This document shows, in pieces, positions 25,061-30,168 of a DNA stretch of 30,168 bases (positions within the stretch are counted from its first letter, which is position 1; each line of letters opens with the position of its first letter). The DNA is from a virus. The stretch spans positions 1-30,168 of the IMG/VR virus record IMGVR_UViG_3300046467_000878, one strand, 5' to 3'. The notes under the pieces were generated by a model. The model was not told where the DNA came from, ran no database searches, and saw only the letters and a program-made list of their open reading frames with translations. The position numbers and the translations under genes were made by a program.

Positions 25061-25104
25061 TATATCGTTAGAGAAGAAATAATTAAATTGCTTTAGAAAT
25101 ATTG

Positions 25105-25121
25105 TATAAATACTATAAATA
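25105..25121 (+). promoter_or_regulatory. Tandem T4-type late promoters before the second fibre set
   Basis: Two perfect TATAAATA elements (25105-25112 and 25114-25121) are separated by one base, the same 9-base arrangement as at 6114-6130. They lie in the 80-base gap after the 95-aa gene. The ATG at 25141 has an AAAAGGAAA ribosome site. Confidence 0.82.
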
Positions 25122-25140
25122 AACAAAAGGAAAGTATTGA

Positions 25141-25479
25141 ATGGCATATATAGGAAGAGGATTACAACTTGGGCAACATATAAAGCAGACTATAACTGTA
25201 ACGGGAAGTCCTAATTCAACTACAGTTTATACTATGAATCTTAATGCATCTCAAAATAGTTTGTTGGTTGTTTATGGAAATGTTATACAAGAACCTGGTG
25301 TAGCGTATACTGTATCGGGAACAAATATTACTTTTACATCAGCTCCTGTAACTGGAACTTCTTTATATATAATTTACTTGGGACAAGAATTAACATCAAT
25401 ATCAAATCCAACAATAGAAGCAACAACATCAATTGCACAAAACGAAGCAGCAGCTTTAGCAATAGCACTCGGAGGATAA
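25141..25479 (+). CDS. Short YIG-module fibre protein, 112 aa
   Basis: Almost the whole protein is the shared fibre module: MAYIGRGLQLGQ, SLLVVYGNVIQEPGVAYTVS, then GTNITFTSAPVTGTSLYIIY and LGQELTS. It then ends with an Ala-rich helix and the hydrophobic tail ALAIALGG. That tail resembles the AIALG end of the 201-aa protein at 19375, and the N-terminal module matches the protein at 20371 and the fibre starting at 25825. It may act as a fibre base or adaptor, with the C-terminal tail docking to a partner; this is inference. It is the first gene after the tandem late promoters. Confidence 0.78.
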   Translation: MAYIGRGLQLGQHIKQTITVTGSPNSTTVYTMNLNASQNSLLVVYGNVIQEPGVAYTVSGTNITFTSAPVTGTSLYIIYLGQELTSISNPTIEATTSIAQNEAAALAIALGG

Positions 25480-25489
25480 GGGAGAGATT

Positions 25490-25825
25490 ATGGCAAACAC
25501 TTTTAAATTAAAAACAAAATTGGGTACTGGTGGAATTGCAGCGGATGCGGTTCAAGATGTGTATACAGTTCCTGGTGCTACAACATCTATTATTATTGGA
25601 TTGACGATTGCTAATCTTACATCTAATAGTGTTACAGTAGATGTAAAAATTGATCGTGTTTCATTAAATGATGTTAGTATTGGATTAAATTTACCAATAC
25701 CATCAGGTGGTTCGTTAGATGCATTGGCAGGAAAAGTAGTATTAGAAACTACTGATAAACTCACAGTTACTTGTGATACATTAAATGGAATAGACACAGC
25801 ATTGAGTGTAATGGAGATTACTTAA
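25490..25825 (+). CDS. Small virion beta protein, 111 aa (paralogue of 20024-20371)
   Basis: The gene follows a GGGAGAG ribosome site. The product is all-beta in appearance: DAVQDVYTVPGATTSIIIGL, then TIANLTSNSVTVDVKIDRVS, LPIPSGGSLDALAGKVVLE and TDKLTVTCDTL. The order IANxT/SS.., PxP(A/S)GGSL, AG(Q/K)K.. and T..(L/I)(R/T)VT matches the 115-aa protein at 20024. As there, the stop overlaps the start of a YIG-module fibre gene by one base. No enzymatic motif is present. It is probably a small fibre or baseplate decoration component. Confidence 0.75.
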   Translation: MANTFKLKTKLGTGGIAADAVQDVYTVPGATTSIIIGLTIANLTSNSVTVDVKIDRVSLNDVSIGLNLPIPSGGSLDALAGKVVLETTDKLTVTCDTLNGIDTALSVMEIT

Positions 25826-27459
25826 TGGCAGGATATATAGGACATAGCCCAGTCAGAAAAGTTTACGCGGTTGATGAATTTACAACATCTGCTGCACAGG
25901 CTTCTAGTGGTGATTTTACATTATCACAAACTGTATCTGATTCAAAAACACTTGAAGTAAGTGTAGGTGGAATAGATCAACCACAATCTGCTTATAGTGT
26001 TACTGGAACAACTTTAGCTTTCGGTGCAAGTATTATAGCACAAAATGATATAGTAATTGTTCGTCATGCTGGTGAGTCACTTATGTATCCGGCACTTGAA
26101 GTTAATGCAGTTGATTCGACTAATATTGTCGCGGGAGCAGTAGATGATGCTCATCTTGCTACAGGAATTGATTCTACTAAATTAACTGGTACTATAGTCG
26201 ATGGAAGAATACCAAGTTTAGATACAGCAAAGATAACTACAGGTACATTTGATAATGCTAGAATTTCAGTAGCGAGCGTTACTCAACACGTTCCAGCTGT
26301 TGACTTAACCGCAGTACGGCAGGACATAGCTATGCTTGCTCTGTATAACGCGGTTTCAGATAACAGAGCGGCATACAATTTACCTTTCAGTTTCATAGAT
26401 CAATTTGAAGACAATACTGGGACTACTACCAGAACTGATGTTTCCAACGGAGGTGAATATTTTGCTTCTGTTATTTCTGGTGCGGCACAACATACAGTTG
26501 CTAAACAGGGTGCTGTTACCAGAAGTAATACCACTGCTCAGTTTGGTGGTTATTCAATGTATTCTGCCGCTGGGGGTCAGGGATTAACATTCCCAGATCA
26601 CGCAGATTTTAATTTTGGAGCTGGAGATTTTACGATAGAATATTGGATTTATCCAACGGCCTCACAAAACCATCATCTTCAGAGAGATATAGCAGCTTAT
26701 CCAGCCTTTGTAATAAACTCCAGCAATTATGTTTATATAAGTGGAAATGGAAGTAGTTGGGGTATAGTTAATGGTCTAGCTTTGGGTGCTGAAACTCTAA
26801 ATGCTTGGCAACATTATGCTCTCGTCAGAGAAGGAAGTACCTTCACAACTTATAAAAATGGGACAAGACAGGCTACTGTATTTGGTGGAGCTTCTGCCTT
26901 AAATAGTAGGGCTGGGGATTTATGTGTTGGCTTTGATGATGCTTCGGCAAGTTCTGTTGTAGGATATATGGACGAGGTAAGAATTTCAAAAGGTATCGCA
27001 CGGTATTCGGGAGCATCTCATGTAGTTCCTACTGCTCAGTTTACTCCAGATTCATATACTGTTTTATTATTACATATGGATGATACAGGGTTGACAGACA
27101 ATTCTGGTACAACTACAAATGCTACAGGAACTCTTGTATCAGATGTCCAAACCGCACCAGCAGCAATTACAAAAATGAGTGGAGTTATATTATATAAAGA
27201 TGGTGTAGGTACAGCTACTACATTAGGAACACATCTCATTATTTCGTTCTCCGCAAATGGTGGTAGTAACTGGACAGATTTAACATCAGCCTCAGATTAC
27301 GATACTCTTACGCCAGTATTTTCTACTGGTGTAAAGATGGTAAAGCTAAAAGAAAAAACGGTAACATCTGGCACAACCCCAGTAATTAAAGCAGTATGGG
27401 CTACACAAGCATCTGGTGTTAGAGAAACCCAACTTCACGGTTGGGCCATGAATTATTAG
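25825..27459 (+). CDS. YIG-module tail fibre with LamG/concanavalin-like lectin domain
   Basis: This 544-aa fibre starts with the shared module (MAGYIGHSPVRKV, VGGIDQPQSAYSVTG, IVIVRHAGESLMYP), then NAVDSTNIVAGAVDDAHLA shaft repeats. Residues about 175-205 contain RQDIAMLALYNAVSDNRA and FSFIDQFEDNTG, a segment also present in the next gene. Residues about 235-415 form a LamG/concanavalin A-like domain: FNFGAGDFTIEYWIYP, WQHYALVREGSTFTTYKNG, and VGYMDEVRISKGIARY. The C-terminus (TKMSGVILYKDGVGTATTLG to GVRETQLHGWAMNY) is a beta module shared with the next gene. It probably binds host surface glycans. Confidence 0.85.
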   Translation: MAGYIGHSPVRKVYAVDEFTTSAAQASSGDFTLSQTVSDSKTLEVSVGGIDQPQSAYSVTGTTLAFGASIIAQNDIVIVRHAGESLMYPALEVNAVDSTNIVAGAVDDAHLATGIDSTKLTGTIVDGRIPSLDTAKITTGTFDNARISVASVTQHVPAVDLTAVRQDIAMLALYNAVSDNRAAYNLPFSFIDQFEDNTGTTTRTDVSNGGEYFASVISGAAQHTVAKQGAVTRSNTTAQFGGYSMYSAAGGQGLTFPDHADFNFGAGDFTIEYWIYPTASQNHHLQRDIAAYPAFVINSSNYVYISGNGSSWGIVNGLALGAETLNAWQHYALVREGSTFTTYKNGTRQATVFGGASALNSRAGDLCVGFDDASASSVVGYMDEVRISKGIARYSGASHVVPTAQFTPDSYTVLLLHMDDTGLTDNSGTTTNATGTLVSDVQTAPAAITKMSGVILYKDGVGTATTLGTHLIISFSANGGSNWTDLTSASDYDTLTPVFSTGVKMVKLKEKTVTSGTTPVIKAVWATQASGVRETQLHGWAMNY

Positions 27460-27468
27460 GAGATATAA

Positions 27469-29484
27469 ATGGCAATACAAAAAGTAAAAGATTCTATGAG
27501 AACGACAACAGCACTTGATGCTACCAAATTATCTGGTGCTGTTCCTACTGGTTCATTAGGAAATGCTCCTGCAACTGATACATCAGTATTAGAATATAAT
27601 ATTGCCCTGTTGGCTTTTAAACATGCTTCACAAAATCAAATTACAAAGTTTGCTATGGTAGATCAACTTATTGATGAATACCAAGATGATACAGGAATAG
27701 ATGACGGTCCTTCTAATAATCAATTAGCTGGTGGAGCTACGAAATCAAAATATTATGGAGGTGGTAGTGTAGCAACACCAGGTGTAACAATTACTGGAAC
27801 TGGAAACACTACTACTACTGATGGTGATTATACAGTTCACTCATTTATAGTTGATGGCACTTTAGTATCTAACCTGGCAACTGCGGCAGATTATTTAGTA
27901 GTCGCAGGTGGCGGTGGAGGTGGGGGTGGTAATTATTCTGGAGGTGGAGGTGGTGGTGGACTTAGAACTTCTTTTGGTTCTACAAGTGGAGGTGCTGTTT
28001 CTGCTGAAGCAGATGCAAACTTGCAAGCTTCTGCAACTTATACAATAACAGTTGGTAATGGTGGTACAGGTGGTGCTGCAGGACCAACTGGAAATGGTGG
28101 TAATGGACAACCTTCATCAATTGCTGGAACTGGAGTTGCAGTCGCAACTGTAGGTGGTGGCGGAGGTGGTGGTGCATTATCTGGTAGTACAGGAGGTTCA
28201 GGTGGTGGAGCTGGTCGAGAAGGTGGTGCAGGTCAGGCTGCTGGTGGCGCACCAACAACGGGTGAAGGTTTTATAGGTGGTACTTCAAGTCCATCACATT
28301 CTGGTGCAGGAGGTGGTGGAGCAAGTGAAGCAGGTGTGAATACATCTGTTGCAAATCAAGGAACAAGAGGTGGAGATGGTTTAGCTGTTGCTATTAGAGG
28401 AGATCATGTAACAATTCCTTCAGTTGTGGCTGATTGGTATGGGGCAACTGGAAACGCAACATACGGTACAGGGACTCTTACTTACACAGCTTCTGATAAA
28501 GGTATATATGCTTTGAATCCGCTTACAGGTGATTTTACATTAGAAGTAACAGCTGCAGATGTTTCTGCCGCGGCATGGATAGGTGTATACGCAATAGCAG
28601 AAGAAGATACATGGAGTGCCGGACATGAAATTGGAAATATGAGATATATGGTAAGTTCATATTTTTATGCCTCACTTAGCAGGGCTGGTCAAACAGCAGG
28701 ATTTATGAAAGGTGGTAGTAATGTTGTACAAGCGTATGCTTCTGCTGATAACGATGTAGTAAAAATTGTAAGAACAGGGACTACTATTACAAATTATTTA
28801 AATGGTACTTTAAAGGCTACTGTAACTGGTGTAACAGCTGGTGATATGCGTGTTGTACTAGGTGGTGGTGGTATTAGCAATTCCGCATACACAAATATTA
28901 GTTGGACCGAACCTGCTGAAATTTTTGCAGGTGGTGGTGGTGGTGCCAATTGGAGCACTGGAATGGGTGGTGCAGGAGGCAAAGGTGGTGGAGCTTCAGG
29001 AGTTCCAGCAGATGCACGCAATCGCGCTGGTTCACCAAATACTGGTGGAGGAGGTGGAGGAGTATCTTCTGCATCTGTTGGTGGTGTTGGAGGCAAAGGA
29101 ATAGTTGTTATTCGTAGAAAGACATCTACAACGGTATCTGGTGCAAACCTAACACTCCAATCCCAAGCAACAGCCGCATCAGGTTCAGCACCAACAACGG
29201 CTAATCTAGTAGTGTTAATAGAAGATAATGGTTCTGGTACAGCAGACTTAGCCGCTGATATAAAAGCTAAAGTAAGTAGAGCGAGTACAGCAGATTTTAC
29301 TGGATATGTAACATTTACAGACGAAGGTAACTGGGGAACTGACAAGAGAATATTACGGTCTAGTGATATAGACCTTACTAGTACTGATACTGGTACTTCA
29401 ATGAGATATAAAATAGAAACATTCAATCAGAGTGCAGGAGTTAAAGAAACTAGAATACACGCTACTTCATTAGCATGGGCATAA
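27469..29484 (+). CDS. Glycine-rich fibre interrupted by a lectin-like beta domain
   Basis: The 671-aa protein opens with VLEYNIALLAFKHASQNQIT and VDQLIDEYQDDTG, homologous to the preceding gene. From about 120 it has the glycine-rich architecture (YTVHSFIVDG, DYLVVAGGGGG, many GG runs). Residues 316-486 break this pattern with a beta domain (DFTLEVTAADVSAAAWIGVY, VVKIVRTGTTITNYLNGTLK, RVVLGGGG), after which AGGGGGANW and GGVGGKGIVVIRR complete the glycine-rich domain. The C-terminal 550-671 (VLIEDNGSGTADLAADIKA to KETRIHATSLAWA) is the same module that ends the previous gene. It is probably a receptor-binding fibre with a glycine-rich tip plus an extra sugar-binding loop domain. Confidence 0.84.
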   Translation: MAIQKVKDSMRTTTALDATKLSGAVPTGSLGNAPATDTSVLEYNIALLAFKHASQNQITKFAMVDQLIDEYQDDTGIDDGPSNNQLAGGATKSKYYGGGSVATPGVTITGTGNTTTTDGDYTVHSFIVDGTLVSNLATAADYLVVAGGGGGGGGNYSGGGGGGGLRTSFGSTSGGAVSAEADANLQASATYTITVGNGGTGGAAGPTGNGGNGQPSSIAGTGVAVATVGGGGGGGALSGSTGGSGGGAGREGGAGQAAGGAPTTGEGFIGGTSSPSHSGAGGGGASEAGVNTSVANQGTRGGDGLAVAIRGDHVTIPSVVADWYGATGNATYGTGTLTYTASDKGIYALNPLTGDFTLEVTAADVSAAAWIGVYAIAEEDTWSAGHEIGNMRYMVSSYFYASLSRAGQTAGFMKGGSNVVQAYASADNDVVKIVRTGTTITNYLNGTLKATVTGVTAGDMRVVLGGGGISNSAYTNISWTEPAEIFAGGGGGANWSTGMGGAGGKGGGASGVPADARNRAGSPNTGGGGGGVSSASVGGVGGKGIVVIRRKTSTTVSGANLTLQSQATAASGSAPTTANLVVLIEDNGSGTADLAADIKAKVSRASTADFTGYVTFTDEGNWGTDKRILRSSDIDLTSTDTGTSMRYKIETFNQSAGVKETRIHATSLAWA

Positions 29485-29494
29485 GGAATAAAAT

Positions 29495-30168
29495 ATGGGA
29501 TATATAGGAAACGAACCAACAACAGGACATTTTCCAGTAGATAATCTTGTCGGAGCTCCGGCAGGTACTTATACATTAACTCAAGCTCCTGCATCGACTG
29601 GTGCAATTGAAGTAAGTGTTTCTGGTGTTTTACAACCAACAACTGCTTATTCAGTAACAGGTACAACTCTTACTATGGCTGGAGTTGCAACTGGTATTCC
29701 TATATTTGTAAGACATCTTGGAGAAACTCTTAGTGTTCCAACTCCGGGAGATGGAACTATTACAGATGCTAAGATGGCATCAAGTGGTACAATGCCTGCA
29801 TGGAATGGATCAGCATTAACGGGAATTACACATACACCAGCTAATGATTCAGTAGACGGAGCTCAACTTGCTCCTCCATTAGTAACAGGTGATATTATTT
29901 ATGCTGATGGTACAGATTCAATAACAAGATTAGCAAAGGGAACTAATGGACAAGTATTAAAGATGGGTGCTTCTATTCCTGCATGGGGAGCTGACTCTGT
30001 TGACTTAACTGCCGATCAATCTTGGACAGGTTCTCAACGATCTACATTAGTAGTAGACAATGATGGTTCATTCGATATGAACTTAGGACAGAATTTTAAA
30101 TGTACTCCAGCTGGAAACTTTGCATTAACTTTTACGAATCATGCAGATGGTCAATCTGGATTTATAAT
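29495..30168 (+). CDS. YIG-module tail fibre, 5' part (cut by window end)
   Basis: The frame opens at ATG 29495 after a TAAGGAATAAAAT junction and stays open for 224 codons to the window edge. It starts MGYIGNEPTTGHFPVDNLVG, has the module signature VSVSGVLQPTTAYSVTG and FVRHLGETLSVP, then DGTITDAKMASSG and a GDIIYADGTDSITRLAKG shaft repeat. The last visible part (VDLTADQSWTGSQRSTLVVD, then FDMNLGQNFKC and GNFALTFTN) is a common marine phage fibre ending, so the true C-terminus may not be far beyond the edge. It is another member of the fibre family repeated through this region. Confidence 0.83.
   Translation, partial: MGYIGNEPTTGHFPVDNLVGAPAGTYTLTQAPASTGAIEVSVSGVLQPTTAYSVTGTTLTMAGVATGIPIFVRHLGETLSVPTPGDGTITDAKMASSGTMPAWNGSALTGITHTPANDSVDGAQLAPPLVTGDIIYADGTDSITRLAKGTNGQVLKMGASIPAWGADSVDLTADQSWTGSQRSTLVVDNDGSFDMNLGQNFKCTPAGNFALTFTNHADGQSGFI

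Noticed and set aside
25061-25104. Possible intrinsic terminator after the oxygenase block
   Set aside because: I found no GC-rich inverted repeat followed by a T-run; the gap is AT-rich and explained by the tandem late promoters.
28794-29426. Long minus-strand frame of 210 codons opposite the glycine-rich fibre, rich in Pro
   Set aside because: Poly-Pro is what the complement of GGT/GGA glycine codons gives. There is no ribosome site or promoter, and the + strand frame is clearly coding.

Overview
The window reads as the late structural region of a marine tailed phage of the T4 superfamily (contractile tail). Reasons: baseplate wedge proteins of the gp25, gp6 and gp8 families stand in T4 order; T4-type late promoter motifs (TATAAATA) lie in the few intergenic gaps; the DNA is AT-rich; and the tail-fibre genes carry modules typical of phages of marine picocyanobacteria and SAR11 (collar domains, glycine-rich domains, 2OG-Fe(II) oxygenases beside fibre genes). 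The sequence does not say which host. All genes are on the + strand and packed head to tail, many with 1-nt overlaps or direct TAAATG junctions. I see no tRNA, rRNA, CRISPR array, insertion sequence, integrase or clear hairpin terminator, and no gene-free stretch longer than about 80 bases.

Layout. 2-1273: the end of one gene and an uncharacterised 376-aa protein. 1301-7566: a 47-aa very basic protein, gp25, gp6, a 790-aa wedge/structural protein in the gp7 position, and gp8. 7584-13269: an 1826-aa virion protein with a DUF4815-like N-terminus, then a 67-aa coiled-coil protein. 13271-19304: two collar-type tail fibres whose last 399 bases are duplicated, a 140-aa structural protein, a glycine-rich adhesin-like protein, and a 161-aa conserved phage protein. 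19375-22821: a first set of small fibre genes ending with a carbohydrate-binding-module protein and a six-repeat propeller-like protein. 22825-25060: a tightly coupled four-gene block with two different 2OG-Fe(II) oxygenases. 25141-30168: a second set of fibre genes that resembles the first, with a LamG-like fibre, a glycine-rich fibre interrupted by an inserted beta-sandwich, and the start of a further fibre gene cut by the window end.

How it works together: the first part builds the baseplate wedges. The rest supplies a large, modular and internally duplicated set of fibres and adhesins sharing an N-terminal or internal 'YIG...GVxQP..AY...HLG' module. The most interesting points are the duplicated three-gene fibre cassette around the oxygenase block, the lectin-like domain inserted into a glycine-rich domain, the duplicated collar tips that differ mainly in the receptor-facing loop, and the exact 9-bp doubling of late promoters.
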